Shown here in pieces: positions 34,261 through 44,497 of a DNA stretch of 64,000 nt. Position numbers and translations under genes: made by a program. The notes below the pieces were generated by a model. It ran no database searches, was not told the DNA's origin, and was given only the letters and a program-made list of their open reading frames with translations. Within the stretch, counting starts at the first letter, position 1; every line of letters starts with the position of its first letter. The DNA is from JAWPMT01 sp965215825 (GTDB lineage Bacteria; Bacteroidota; Bacteroidia; Cytophagales; Cyclobacteriaceae), in assembly GCA_965215825.1 (NCBI GenBank), contig CBDCEM010000002.1, positions 1,860,001 to 1,924,000 on the forward strand, given 5' to 3'.

Positions 34261-36687
34261 TCAGAACTTAATGTTATAGGTCAGGGCGGGCAAGGCGTTT
34301 CCTAGCACGGTGAATTTATGAGCTTTGGGAAGCCCGTCTATTCCTTCCGGCCGTACGAAGAACACTGAATACGCATTGTTGCGGCCTAAAACATTGTAGA
34401 TAGAGAAGGTCATGCTCTCCTTGTATTTCTTTGGTTTTTTACGGTCAAATTTCCAGATATTGTCGGCAGCGGTAATGGCCAGGTCGAGTCGGACATAATC
34501 AGGGATACGAAATTCATTGCGATCTGAGAAGTGGGGTACAGCCTGTCGATCTACCTGGTAAGCGGTTATGATGGCATTTGTCGGAATACCAGACGTGTAA
34601 TTGAAGTTTGCATCAAAAGTGCTCTTTTTCCCGATTTTCAATTTCGACACAAGCGCGAGGTTATGCGGTCGATCAAAATTAGTAGGGTACCACTCTCCTC
34701 GATTTACTCGCAATTCCGGGTTTTCATGGTCTATCTTAAGGAAGGTGCGTGAATAGGTATAGGATACCCAACCGGACCACTTACCATAATTTCGCTTGAT
34801 CTGTACTTCTGCACCATAAGCGCGTCCGCGTCCTGATAGAAGGTCTGTCTCCAGGTGGTTGTTAAGGATCAGGTTCGCAAAGTCTCTATATTCTAATAAA
34901 TTCTCTGATTCCTTGTAGAAAAGGTCAAATGAAAATTCCCACTGATTTTCTTTCAGGTTTTGGAAGTATCCAATGGAGAAATTGTCTGATTGTTGGGGAG
35001 GAATATAAGTGTTGCTAGGTTGCCAGAGATCGACAGGACTTTGTGCAGTGGTATTGGACACAGTATGGATGTACTGATTTAGTCTGTTGTAGCTTAGTTT
35101 AATCGAACTATTACTTGATAGTTGAAATTTCAAAGCTGCTCTGGGTTCAAATCCATCATAGGACTGGATTACTTCTCCAGAAGCGTATTGCAGGGTATCT
35201 GTAATAGTTGGTATAGAAGGCGCAGTAGGGTCACTATATTGGAATACGGAATAAGGTCCATAGTTATGGAATATTGAATACCTCAACCCTAACGAAACGG
35301 ATATTCGGTCACTAAATTCGATTTCGTCATTAATGTAAAAACTCAATTCACGCCCGCGTTCCTTTTGCACGGTTTCAGGCACGATACCTGATTCTGGTGT
35401 CTGAGGTTCTGACTTTTCCGGTTTTATCCGATAACTAATGTACTGGACACCTGTATTAAATGTGTGTTGTTCAAGCGATGGTAAGGTGGCGATGAAGTTT
35501 TGTCTGGCCTGCAGATACGTGATGCCATTTTCTATTAAAGCAGCATCAATGCCTTCCGGATCAAAACGGGAACTCTCGTAAAATCCCTGAACCAGAGAAG
35601 TTTCGGATTTTAGGGATTGATTGAGGATGCTTTCAAAGGAGGCTGAAAAGAGATCGGTACCCCAGTCAAATCCAAATTGGTCAGAGAATTGGAAAAAGTC
35701 CTTACTTCGGTAGTATGACAACTTAAGCTTATGATCATTGCTGAAGCGGTGTGTGATGATGGCGTTCAAATCTGAAAAACGTGCGTCACTATTTTTTACA
35801 TCAAGGTTCTGGACAGTTTGTAAAACCCAATCGGAATAAGATGCCCTGCCTCCGAGGACAAAAGTGGTTTTGTTGCCGATTGGGCCATCGACAACCATGC
35901 GACTGGATATGATACCTAACCCACCATCAAATTTGAGTTTTTCGCTATTACCTTCTTTCATATTTACCTGAAGTACAGACGAAATTCTCCCACCGTACTG
36001 AGCAGGGATAAACCCTTTGTACAAAGAAAAATCCTCCACAACTCCCGGATTAAAAGCGCTGAAGAATCCCAAAACGTGAGATGAATTAAATATCAATCCA
36101 TCATTCAGTAGAATTAAGTTTTGGTCCGTTTTACCACCTCTCACGTTGAACCCCCCAGCTCCTTCCCCTACGGTACTTACACCTGGCAATAACTGCAGAC
36201 TTTTCACCACATCGACTTCTCCCAAAAAGGCCGGAAGCCGTTCTATTTCTCCAATAGACATTCGATTTACTCCGGCAGTTACTCCAGTTACATTTTCATC
36301 CTGATTGCCACTGATGGTCACCTCATCTAGTTCAATTGTGTTATCCAACATTTCTATGATCACCTGCCCATCCTTATATATTTCAATGGCTTTAATTGTG
36401 CGTTTCAGCCCAATGCGATGGAAAACCAATGAATAAGCTCCTGGAGGAACTACAAATTGGAATTTACCTTCCTCATTAGTGGATAGTCCTTGATTGGAGC
36501 TGCTGATTAGCACGATTACACTTTCTAATGGGCTGCCATTTTCATCCACAACCTGACCATCTAATGTTACCGTCGATGGCGCAGAAAGGTTTGGTCTGCC
36601 GATCCTGATTAATTTAGTTTGACCAACTACAGCTGTACCGGTAATTAATCCAATGATGAGCAAAAGATGTTTCAGGTTAATTTTCAC
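34261..36687 (-). CDS. TonB-dependent receptor with carboxypeptidase-like domain
   Basis: An 808-aa outer-membrane receptor. Signal peptide (LLLIIGLITGTAVVGQ), carboxypeptidase-regulatory-like domain (LDGQVVDENGSPLESVIVLI), TonB plug (FLGEVDVVKSLQLLPGVST, GGFNVRGGKTDQNLILLNDG), then a barrel whose last residues LPALTYNIKF end in Phe. It is not a SusC type. It likely works with the two DUF4249 proteins. A LacI-type operator lies 100 bp upstream of the start. Confidence 0.94.
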   Translation of the reverse strand: MKINLKHLLLIIGLITGTAVVGQTKLIRIGRPNLSAPSTVTLDGQVVDENGSPLESVIVLISSSNQGLSTNEEGKFQFVVPPGAYSLVFHRIGLKRTIKAIEIYKDGQVIIEMLDNTIELDEVTISGNQDENVTGVTAGVNRMSIGEIERLPAFLGEVDVVKSLQLLPGVSTVGEGAGGFNVRGGKTDQNLILLNDGLIFNSSHVLGFFSAFNPGVVEDFSLYKGFIPAQYGGRISSVLQVNMKEGNSEKLKFDGGLGIISSRMVVDGPIGNKTTFVLGGRASYSDWVLQTVQNLDVKNSDARFSDLNAIITHRFSNDHKLKLSYYRSKDFFQFSDQFGFDWGTDLFSASFESILNQSLKSETSLVQGFYESSRFDPEGIDAALIENGITYLQARQNFIATLPSLEQHTFNTGVQYISYRIKPEKSEPQTPESGIVPETVQKERGRELSFYINDEIEFSDRISVSLGLRYSIFHNYGPYSVFQYSDPTAPSIPTITDTLQYASGEVIQSYDGFEPRAALKFQLSSNSSIKLSYNRLNQYIHTVSNTTAQSPVDLWQPSNTYIPPQQSDNFSIGYFQNLKENQWEFSFDLFYKESENLLEYRDFANLILNNHLETDLLSGRGRAYGAEVQIKRNYGKWSGWVSYTYSRTFLKIDHENPELRVNRGEWYPTNFDRPHNLALVSKLKIGKKSTFDANFNYTSGIPTNAIITAYQVDRQAVPHFSDRNEFRIPDYVRLDLAITAADNIWKFDRKKPKKYKESMTFSIYNVLGRNNAYSVFFVRPEGIDGLPKAHKFTVLGNALPALTYNIKF

Positions 36688-36786
36688 GTATTCGTGTTAA
36701 GTGGACCCCTGGAAATAACAAGAAGGTTTTGACAACCTCCTATAAAAGTAATGCCGGATCTTTAGTTTATTTAATAAAACTGTTTA

Positions 36787-36798
36787 GCAATCGATTGC
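36787..36798. promoter_or_regulatory. CRE-like LacI operator GCAATCGATTGC
   Basis: Perfect 12-bp palindrome, followed by AGTTTTT. It lies in the 248-bp gap between the TonB receptor operon and the divergent plug-domain lipoprotein. It is nearly identical to the site at 47897, including the AGTTTTT flank. Confidence 0.6.
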
Positions 36799-36935
36799 AG
36801 TTTTTGTTTGACCTGAAAATTTGTACGTTTACGGTAAACCTGTGTGTGTTTGATGACGTCTTTTTACATAAAATGATAGCCTTGTGATATAACTATCCGT
36901 TTATTTGAGGCACAGGTCCAAACCAAAATACTATC

Positions 36936-37376
36936 ATGAAAAAACTAAACCTCAATTCCTTTTTTATTGCCACTCTGGCATTGTTGATTGTTGCTTGCAG
37001 TTCATCAAAATCAGTTACTGGTGGTGGTGCACAATCTATTACTGAAGAGAAGAAAATTAATAATACCGTAGAAATTTCCGATAGAGACAAAGCGCTCTCT
37101 TTAGCCAACTACCTAAGAAGAATACCAGGTTTACAGGTATCAGGAGATGGAAGTAGTGCCCGAGTAATCGTCCGAGGAATGGCCCAGAGCAATGAAAGGC
37201 CTCTTTTTATTTTAGATGGTAGACGAATTGGGAATGATTTTGCAACAGTTCATTCAGCGATTGATCCCGTGGATATCAAGCGTATACAGGTGTTAAAAGA
37301 TGCCAGCTCCACTTCGTTCTATGGACTTCAAGGTTCAGGAGGTGTCATTAAGATTACCTCGAAGAAAAAGAATTAA
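36936..37376 (+). CDS. Lipoprotein consisting of a TonB-plug domain only
   Basis: A 146-aa lipoprotein (LLIVACSSSK). After a short linker it carries one complete-looking plug domain (ANYLRRIPGLQVSGDGSSARVIV, PLFILDGRRIGND, IDPVDIKRIQVLKDASSTSFYG, SGGVIKITSK) and then stops. There is no barrel downstream and no frameshift visible, so it is not an obvious fragment. A free plug anchored by lipid might bind TonB or a ligand. Convergent with, and 1 bp from, the ASPIC gene at 37378. Confidence 0.85.
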   Translation: MKKLNLNSFFIATLALLIVACSSSKSVTGGGAQSITEEKKINNTVEISDRDKALSLANYLRRIPGLQVSGDGSSARVIVRGMAQSNERPLFILDGRRIGNDFATVHSAIDPVDIKRIQVLKDASSTSFYGLQGSGGVIKITSKKKN

Positions 37377-37377
37377 T

Positions 37378-40300
37378 TCAGCGATCTATTTGATAGACTG
37401 GTCCATCGTTGGTGGTAATTACTATTACTTCTTCATCCAGTCGAACAATTCGGTTATACGTTTTATCAAAGGGCATTCTCAGGGTGCCCTTCTCCATTGT
37501 TAAGGTGCTATCTTTCCATAATAAGCGTGTGTAGGCCATGCCTGTAAAACGACCTTGGTTAACATTGTGTTCCAGTCGGTTTCCGATCATATGAATCAGA
37601 CTCGTTTCACCTTGTTCTTCTACTAAAAAGTCATTGATAGGGGCACTTTGTTCTGGTAACAGTTGCTTCTTAAACGTTTGATCACCCTCATTCAGGAACA
37701 GTGCTGACCCTAATTCGAAGACCTCTTTGGTCCTGATCTTTTGAGAATCTGCTGTGGGAAAAAGGGATTCTATCGACCGAACTTTCGCGAATTCCTGATA
37801 ACGCAAGAAGCGTTTTTTCAACTCAGGAACTTGTCCCGCAAGCTCATCTCTGGAATGGAATGGAATGTGTTCACCCTGATAATAGTGGAACATGATCGGG
37901 TCTATTCGACCATTTCCGTCAAAATCTGAGAGATAAAGTGTGACAGGTTCCTGTGGAGAAGCTTTTAGTTTACTGTTTAATCCTAAGTTTCCGGCAAGCA
38001 AATCTTCATTGCCATCCTGATCTATGTCCGCTGTTTCAACGCAATTCCACCAACCCTCGGAGCCAGCGATTGGAAAAGGTGAAAATTGATTACCCTCGTT
38101 TTCGAGAATCGTCAGAGGCATCCAGTGGCCTGCAATCACAAGGTCGATGTTTTGATCTTTATTCCAGTCCATAACACTGGCATCTGTAACCATACCCAAT
38201 TTGCCATAGTTCGGAAGTAGGTCATTAGCAAGAGAGAACTTGCCCGATCCATTGTTCAAAAGCAAAAAACTATTGGGTTCCAGTCCATAAATCCCCGGAA
38301 TCGAAAGTGAACCGATAAATAGATCTATGTCTCCATCCTGGTCCAGGTCTTCCGTAAGAACACAACTTCCATTGGAGGCCACCTGAGGAGGGATAGCCTG
38401 AAAGTCCCTTTTGAAATTCCCATTACCATCATTGAGATACAAGCGGTGCTGATATGACAATTGATTTTGTCGTGCCTCATTACCACCACTGATGACGATC
38501 AGGTCCAGATCCTTGTCGCCATCTGCGTCGAAGAATTGTGCGGCCACATCTTCAAATTGTTGATCTGCCCCAAGCCCTATTGTTTTCTTGTTATAGGACC
38601 CTTCATTATTCAAAAACAGCGCGCCTTGTTGATTTCTGGCGCCACCGATATATAGGTCAACTAAACCATCACCATTTACATCGCCAGTTGCTAGCCCCGG
38701 ACCCCATTTTGATAACCGGTATGGCATTAAAGGCTCGACATCAAGATCGTCATAAATGTTTTCCTTATGGGTGAAAGGCAGAGATTCGATTTCAGGTTGC
38801 AATTCCTTAGAAAGCGTTGCGCTTGCAGTTGGCTCGTAACTTAGGGTGTTTAATGTATTAGCCTGTAAGTTTCTAAATATCTGAGACTCATTTCCACCCC
38901 AATAGACCCGGACGCTATCTGGAGGAATCGTGCCCTTCAAACCAAAGATTAGAGTTGGATCTGATGAGGACTGAAACCCCCGACTCAGGTAAACTTCCTT
39001 GATTTGTGAAATTCCATCGGAGTACACGGCGACTTTCGCTCCGATACCCAGAACATTGCCCGTTTTTCCCTGAAGTTTGATGGAAAGACTTTGATGATTT
39101 ACGGGGTTGTTGTTTCGGTAAATAAAGGCCGGTTCATTGGTGTTGTTGACCACTAGATCAAGGTCTCCATCCCCATCTAAATCTCCATAAGCGGCTCCGT
39201 GAGAATAGGATTTTTGGTTGAGATTCCACTGGTCAGTCACGTTTGTGAAACCTCTATCGCTCCCATTTTTGAATACAAAATTGGAGAGCTTCATCGTGGG
39301 CATCCTTTTGATTAATTCCGCATTCTGGGCCTTGCTTTCGAGTTTGGCGTATTTTGAAAACTGTAGGTTACTGGCGAAATTGATGTAATCCAGATCGTTG
39401 GGCCTTTTGTAAATGCCATTGGTAATGAACAGCTCATTATTCATATCCAGGTCATAATCAGCGATAAGAACAGACCAACTCCAATCAGTGGCGTACGTAT
39501 CGTTCATCAGTGCAAGGTCTTTAAATACTCCTCCGTCATTGATCTGCATCGTATTACGTGAGTACTGATGGTGGTAACCGTTTTCGATCTTGATCGCATA
39601 GACTTCATCTGAATCTTCGCCTCCTGATTGTTTCATGATGGAAGGGTCTTCAGGCAACATGTCCAGCGTGAAAATGTCCATTTCTCCGTCGCCATTGATG
39701 TCTGCAATGTCATTGCCCATCGAAAACCTCGACATGTGTGCTAATCGTGTAGCGCCATCTTCCAGGAATGTGCCATCCTTTTGGTTGATGTAGAGGTAAT
39801 CATTTTCATGAAAGTCATTGGAGACATAGATGTCGGGCCAGTGATCACCGTTCACATCCGAAATCCCAATGCCGAGACCATATCCCAAAAGACTTGAATA
39901 GATGCCGGCGGCCTGTGTCACATCATCGAATTGAGCTTTTCCGGTTTCGATCAAGAGATTTTTAAAAAGCTTGTCTCCTGAAGCATTGTCCGGATTGGTA
40001 CGTTCCTTTGCCGATGTGTATGAACGATTGGTATGCACCGCATGGTTGAGTAGATACATATCCAAATCACCATCCAGGTCATAATCAAAAAATGCAGCAT
40101 GTGTTGAGAAGCCCGAAAAAGCAACTCCCATTTCAGATGCAGATTCTCGGAATTTCAGATTGCCTTCATTGATGTATAAGAGGTTTTGACCTTTTGGAAT
40201 GGTTTTGTAATTACTGACCTGACTGATGTAAATATCTAATAATCCGTCACCGTTCACATCACCTAAAGCAACACCATTGGACCATGTTTCTTTGTCCTTA

Positions 40301-40602
40301 TCGAAGACCTGATCGGAAATATTGTCAAATTCAAAATTCCCATTGTTAAGATAGATTTGATTTGCACTTTGATTAGCTGTGAAAATCACCTCAGGCAAGC
40401 CATCATTGTTCAGGTCTCCAATGGCCGCACCACCGCCGTTGTAGAAATACAGGTATTCAATGATGTCGAGATTTTCATCACTCAAATCGTTTCGAAAATC
40501 GATGCCTGTGTCCCTGGCCTCCAGCAATGAAAATTGACTGACTTCTTCAGATGTTGGACTACAGGCCGTCAACCAGATCAAAAAGGGTAGAAAACGCTTC
40601 AA
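37378..40602 (-). CDS. Giant FG-GAP/VCBS repeat lipoprotein with ASPIC domain (copy 3)
   Basis: A 1074-aa lipoprotein (lipobox IWLTAC). Many DxDxDG calcium loops of FG-GAP/VCBS blades (DLNNDGLPE, DVNGDGLLD, DLDGDGDLD and others) form beta-propellers on both sides of a central ASPIC/UnbV domain (about residues 510-595, YLSRGFQSSSDPTLIFGL). Such proteins are surface-displayed and often occur next to SusCD loci. Last of the operon; its start overlaps the previous stop by 4 bp. Role is probably binding or degradation support; no catalytic residues are seen. Confidence 0.93.
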   Translation of the reverse strand: MKRFLPFLIWLTACSPTSEEVSQFSLLEARDTGIDFRNDLSDENLDIIEYLYFYNGGGAAIGDLNNDGLPEVIFTANQSANQIYLNNGNFEFDNISDQVFDKDKETWSNGVALGDVNGDGLLDIYISQVSNYKTIPKGQNLLYINEGNLKFRESASEMGVAFSGFSTHAAFFDYDLDGDLDMYLLNHAVHTNRSYTSAKERTNPDNASGDKLFKNLLIETGKAQFDDVTQAAGIYSSLLGYGLGIGISDVNGDHWPDIYVSNDFHENDYLYINQKDGTFLEDGATRLAHMSRFSMGNDIADINGDGEMDIFTLDMLPEDPSIMKQSGGEDSDEVYAIKIENGYHHQYSRNTMQINDGGVFKDLALMNDTYATDWSWSVLIADYDLDMNNELFITNGIYKRPNDLDYINFASNLQFSKYAKLESKAQNAELIKRMPTMKLSNFVFKNGSDRGFTNVTDQWNLNQKSYSHGAAYGDLDGDGDLDLVVNNTNEPAFIYRNNNPVNHQSLSIKLQGKTGNVLGIGAKVAVYSDGISQIKEVYLSRGFQSSSDPTLIFGLKGTIPPDSVRVYWGGNESQIFRNLQANTLNTLSYEPTASATLSKELQPEIESLPFTHKENIYDDLDVEPLMPYRLSKWGPGLATGDVNGDGLVDLYIGGARNQQGALFLNNEGSYNKKTIGLGADQQFEDVAAQFFDADGDKDLDLIVISGGNEARQNQLSYQHRLYLNDGNGNFKRDFQAIPPQVASNGSCVLTEDLDQDGDIDLFIGSLSIPGIYGLEPNSFLLLNNGSGKFSLANDLLPNYGKLGMVTDASVMDWNKDQNIDLVIAGHWMPLTILENEGNQFSPFPIAGSEGWWNCVETADIDQDGNEDLLAGNLGLNSKLKASPQEPVTLYLSDFDGNGRIDPIMFHYYQGEHIPFHSRDELAGQVPELKKRFLRYQEFAKVRSIESLFPTADSQKIRTKEVFELGSALFLNEGDQTFKKQLLPEQSAPINDFLVEEQGETSLIHMIGNRLEHNVNQGRFTGMAYTRLLWKDSTLTMEKGTLRMPFDKTYNRIVRLDEEVIVITTNDGPVYQIDR

Positions 40603-43600
40603 GGATTGATCTTATAGGTAAGTAAAGCATCGTTATTTCTGGCGATCATCAGCAATTTTTCATCACCGACATTGACAAATTGTAAGTCGCGGACCTCACC
40701 AGTAATCAACAATCCCGATGCCGATCGCGGAAGGGTCGAAAATGATTGGTCTCGCTGGTTGTACTTCAGTACGCTGCCATAACTGGCATCATACTGTCCC
40801 GCCTGAGGTTTAGCGTCGAATAAATTGCCACCGATTATGATTTCTGAGATATCATCACTGTCCAGGTCTGCAACTGCGGAAGCAAAGACAGGTGAGAACT
40901 GAACTTCTTCCGGAAGTTGACTTGCTTCAAAGGTCCCATCGCCTTGATTCCAGAAAATAGCAGAACTCAGGTAATTGACTTCCAGTTTGACTGCACCAGC
41001 TAATTGAGCTTCTGTGAAAATATCGTGGATGGTTTGATCTACATAGGACTCGTATTTCAGGTATTTTTTCTTCAATTCCGGAATCTGTGCGACTAATTCA
41101 TGTTTCAAGGTGAAGGGTTTTATTTGACCATTAATCGTTCTGGTGAAAATGTGATCGACAGATCCATTTTTATCAAAGTCATTGATGTATAGTTGTAGCG
41201 GACTTTCTGTAGAAGCTTCAAATCTGGAGTTTAGGCCGTGATTTCCTGCGATAAGGTCCATGTCTCCATCTTGGTCCAGGTCCACTACATTTAAGTGATT
41301 CCACCAACCTTTGAAGTTAGTAAGTCCGGCTTCTTGCGTGGCACGTATCAGTTTATTTCCTTCGTTTCTGAAGACTTCAACTGTCATCCACTCTCCGACA
41401 ATGATCAAATCTAGATCATTGTCCTGATCAACATCTGTCCACCGGGCTTCCGTTATCATTCCCAGATCGATCAATTCTGGTGCTACTTCGCGAGTGATGT
41501 CCGTAAGGTTTCCAGCGCCATCATTTTGGTAGATTAATCCATTTGTGGGTATTCCATAAAGAAAAGGACGAGCCCGACTGCCAACGAATAAGTCGATATC
41601 TCCATCCTGGTCCCAATCGGCTGATGCGACGGTTGCAGTACTCAGTGTGTTTGCCCTTAAGGTAGGATCTTCTTTCTTTTCAAAATTTCCCTCACCATCA
41701 TTTAAATAGAGTCGGTCCCTGAGTTCGGGAGCTCCCAATGAGAATTCATTACCACCACTAGCCACGAAAAGATCTTTATCACCGTCCTGATCAATATCAA
41801 GAAGTTTCGCCGCCATATCTTCAGACGCCACATCAGTAGCCAGGGCAGGTTGGTTTGTCACTTTGAAGGTACCATCTTTTTGTTGGGTCAGGATTGCTCC
41901 TGAAGTGCCTTTTGCTCCTCCGACAAATACGTCTTCAAGTCCGTCACCATTCACGTCCCCTGTTGCTAGCTTTGGACCTTCCTGCGAGATCATATGGAAT
42001 ACGAGTCGGTCCCTGTCAAAATCGACGAAGGTGTTTTCTTTATGCGAGTAGTCCAATCGATTTTCCTGCGACAGTAGTGTGCGCGCTAATTTTGTTTCAG
42101 CTGGGGCATCGGTAGCCTGGGCATCTGTTTCTACCAGGGTCAGCGTTTGATCCGTAGCGACATTAACCATTCTTGTTACTTTGCCGGATGGCCACACTAC
42201 TTTAACTTCCTCCGCCTGGGTATGAGTACCCAATCCAAAATTCAGCCTTGAATCTACAGTTGATTGAAATCCTCTGATGGGCATCATCTCCTGATACATG
42301 GTGGCTCCGTCGCTCGTTTTGATCCATACTTTCGCACCGATAGCAAAAGGATTTGCTCCCTCACCTGCCAATGTGACTTTCAGGTAGTGATGATCATACA
42401 ATTCATTACTAAGGTTTTCATAAATTTTTGACGGTGCATTTACGTTGTTGACCACCAGATCCAGGTCTCCATCATTATCAAGGTCAACATAAGCAGAGCC
42501 ATTAGAGTGAGTAGGTTCTGCAAATCCCCATGCTTCTGTTTGGTCACTGAATGCAAGGTTGCCCTCATTGCGCATGGCATAATTGGGAATTGGCGTGACA
42601 GGAATAGGGTCTACAAGCGCTTTGTAATCTACTCCCTGACGAGTAATAATTTTCTTTTTCACTTCATCATCAGAAATGAAATTGAGATAATCCAGGTCGG
42701 TGATGTCCTGATAGATGCCGTTTGCGACAAACAGGTCTTTTCGCCCATCATTATCCATGTCGAACATAAGCGCTGCCCAACTCCAGTCAGTAGCTTCTAC
42801 TCCTGAAAGGCGACCAATTTCACTAAACGTCCCATCTCCATTGTTGAGATGCAGCATATTTCTATTGAACTGCTTGTGATAGTTGTTCTGGATCTTATAA
42901 ATGAATTTATCCCAGCTTTCGAATGTCGTTACCTTCTTGATCCGTTCATCGGGCTTTGGCAGCATATCTGTAACGAATATGTCCGGGTAGCCGTCATTGT
43001 TGAAATCGGCCATGTCTGCTCCCATTGAAGCAGCGCTGATAGATGGCATCTGGTTGACCAGGTCTTCACGAAAGGTGCCATCTCCATTGTTAAGATAAAG
43101 GTAGTCCCGTTCGAAAAAATCATTGCTGACAAAAATATCCTGCCATCCATCTTGATCCACGTCTCCAACAGTGACTCCCAGACCAAACCCGATGACACTT
43201 CCATAAATTCCAGCTTCTTCGCTGACATCTGTGAATTTATTGCCATCATTTCTGAAGAATTTATCTCCGCCTACATCATCCCTGACCGGACGCATGTCCT
43301 GCATCAGGTTAAAACTGCCAATGGCCTGATAGGAATTATTAAGTAAATAGGCGTCCAGGTCTCCGTCTTTGTCATAATCAAAAAAGGCTGCATGTGTAGA
43401 GTATCCGCGATCTGCCAGGCCATATTGTTCTGCTTGTTCCGAAAAGCGACCATTGCCTTCGTTGATATACAGTTCATTCTGTTTGTTGTCACCTTTGATG
43501 TCCCCGGAATTACAGACATAGATGTCCAGTAAACCATCTCCATTTATATCGGCCATGCTAACTCCAGTACTCCAGGAACGTGTTCCTGCCACTCCCGCAG

Positions 43601-43901
43601 TTTCAGTAATATCTTCAAATTCCATGTTGCCTTTATTTCTAAAAAGCCGGTTGGGAACAAGGTTTCCGGTCACATAGATATCCAATAAACCGTCTTGATC
43701 GATATCGCCAGTTGCAACTCCACCTCCATTGTAATAATTACGATAGGTGTAAATGTTGAAATCTGCATCGAAATGTAGCTGATTAGTAAAGTTGAATCCA
43801 GAGTTTATAGGATCCAGAGGCATGAACAAAGGAGGAGTTTGTTTTTCTGGTGCCTGACAACCGACCAGAAGGATGAGTACGAGTAGGATAAAATTTCTCA
43901 T
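40599..43901 (-). CDS. Giant FG-GAP/VCBS repeat lipoprotein with ASPIC domain (copy 2)
   Basis: An 1100-aa lipoprotein (lipobox LLVGC). Same architecture as its neighbours: FG-GAP blades with DQDGLLD and DNDGDLD loops, ASPIC/UnbV centre (PIRGFQSTVDSRLNFGL) and further blades. It overlaps the next gene in the operon by 4 bp at both ends (40599-40602 and 43898-43901), so translation is coupled across three genes. Confidence 0.93.
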   Translation of the reverse strand: MRNFILLVLILLVGCQAPEKQTPPLFMPLDPINSGFNFTNQLHFDADFNIYTYRNYYNGGGVATGDIDQDGLLDIYVTGNLVPNRLFRNKGNMEFEDITETAGVAGTRSWSTGVSMADINGDGLLDIYVCNSGDIKGDNKQNELYINEGNGRFSEQAEQYGLADRGYSTHAAFFDYDKDGDLDAYLLNNSYQAIGSFNLMQDMRPVRDDVGGDKFFRNDGNKFTDVSEEAGIYGSVIGFGLGVTVGDVDQDGWQDIFVSNDFFERDYLYLNNGDGTFREDLVNQMPSISAASMGADMADFNNDGYPDIFVTDMLPKPDERIKKVTTFESWDKFIYKIQNNYHKQFNRNMLHLNNGDGTFSEIGRLSGVEATDWSWAALMFDMDNDGRKDLFVANGIYQDITDLDYLNFISDDEVKKKIITRQGVDYKALVDPIPVTPIPNYAMRNEGNLAFSDQTEAWGFAEPTHSNGSAYVDLDNDGDLDLVVNNVNAPSKIYENLSNELYDHHYLKVTLAGEGANPFAIGAKVWIKTSDGATMYQEMMPIRGFQSTVDSRLNFGLGTHTQAEEVKVVWPSGKVTRMVNVATDQTLTLVETDAQATDAPAETKLARTLLSQENRLDYSHKENTFVDFDRDRLVFHMISQEGPKLATGDVNGDGLEDVFVGGAKGTSGAILTQQKDGTFKVTNQPALATDVASEDMAAKLLDIDQDGDKDLFVASGGNEFSLGAPELRDRLYLNDGEGNFEKKEDPTLRANTLSTATVASADWDQDGDIDLFVGSRARPFLYGIPTNGLIYQNDGAGNLTDITREVAPELIDLGMITEARWTDVDQDNDLDLIIVGEWMTVEVFRNEGNKLIRATQEAGLTNFKGWWNHLNVVDLDQDGDMDLIAGNHGLNSRFEASTESPLQLYINDFDKNGSVDHIFTRTINGQIKPFTLKHELVAQIPELKKKYLKYESYVDQTIHDIFTEAQLAGAVKLEVNYLSSAIFWNQGDGTFEASQLPEEVQFSPVFASAVADLDSDDISEIIIGGNLFDAKPQAGQYDASYGSVLKYNQRDQSFSTLPRSASGLLITGEVRDLQFVNVGDEKLLMIARNNDALLTYKINP

Positions 43902-44497
43902 AATTCTTCGAGCATCTCTCTTCGTTGCTTCGCGAGCTCATTAGTTACAAACAAATCATCGTATTTGGCAAATACAGTTGCTGTATCCTTCCTGTAGACA
44001 ATTAACCGGCGATTTCCTTCAACCATGACCCAAGAGTCCGTTTTGCCCTCAAGTTCCATTTTTATGAATTCACTGTCGTACCATTCTTCGTACATATTAA
44101 TTACGTCTGGTAGTAGGCTATCACCCGAAGTTTCTTTTGCCCACGGCGACCAACTTTGATAAGTGAATTCCACTGGCATCTCATAGATCTGATTGTCTAT
44201 AAAATTCGGGTAAAACCGCATGTATGAAGGCATTCTCAGATCGTCATTTATGGCGTATTCAGCTGTGAGATTGCCAGGCCCATTGTCAAGCATGTATTGC
44301 TTATTGAGTTTCCAACAATGGACGAAGAAGTCTTTCCGGGTCATTCCAAGATGAATTCCGAGGAATAAACTGTCCTCGCGTACACCCTTACTCATCTCTC
44401 GTTCAACTAACTTTTGGTATTCGCTCCGATTGTCACAGGCAATAATGACTAATAACAATAGCACAAACCCTACTACTTTCCTAAAACACTTATTCAT
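43898..44497 (-). CDS. Small lipoprotein in the ASPIC operon
   Basis: A 199-aa lipoprotein (lipobox VIIAC at residue 21). It has helical stretches and ends in a Lys/Arg/Glu-rich helix (ELAKQRREMLEEL). I do not recognise a family. It is wedged between two giant ASPIC genes with an 8-bp overlap to the gene before it and 4 bp to the one after it, so it is almost certainly part of their function. Confidence 0.8.
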   Translation of the reverse strand: MNKCFRKVVGFVLLLLVIIACDNRSEYQKLVEREMSKGVREDSLFLGIHLGMTRKDFFVHCWKLNKQYMLDNGPGNLTAEYAINDDLRMPSYMRFYPNFIDNQIYEMPVEFTYQSWSPWAKETSGDSLLPDVINMYEEWYDSEFIKMELEGKTDSWVMVEGNRRLIVYRKDTATVFAKYDDLFVTNELAKQRREMLEEL

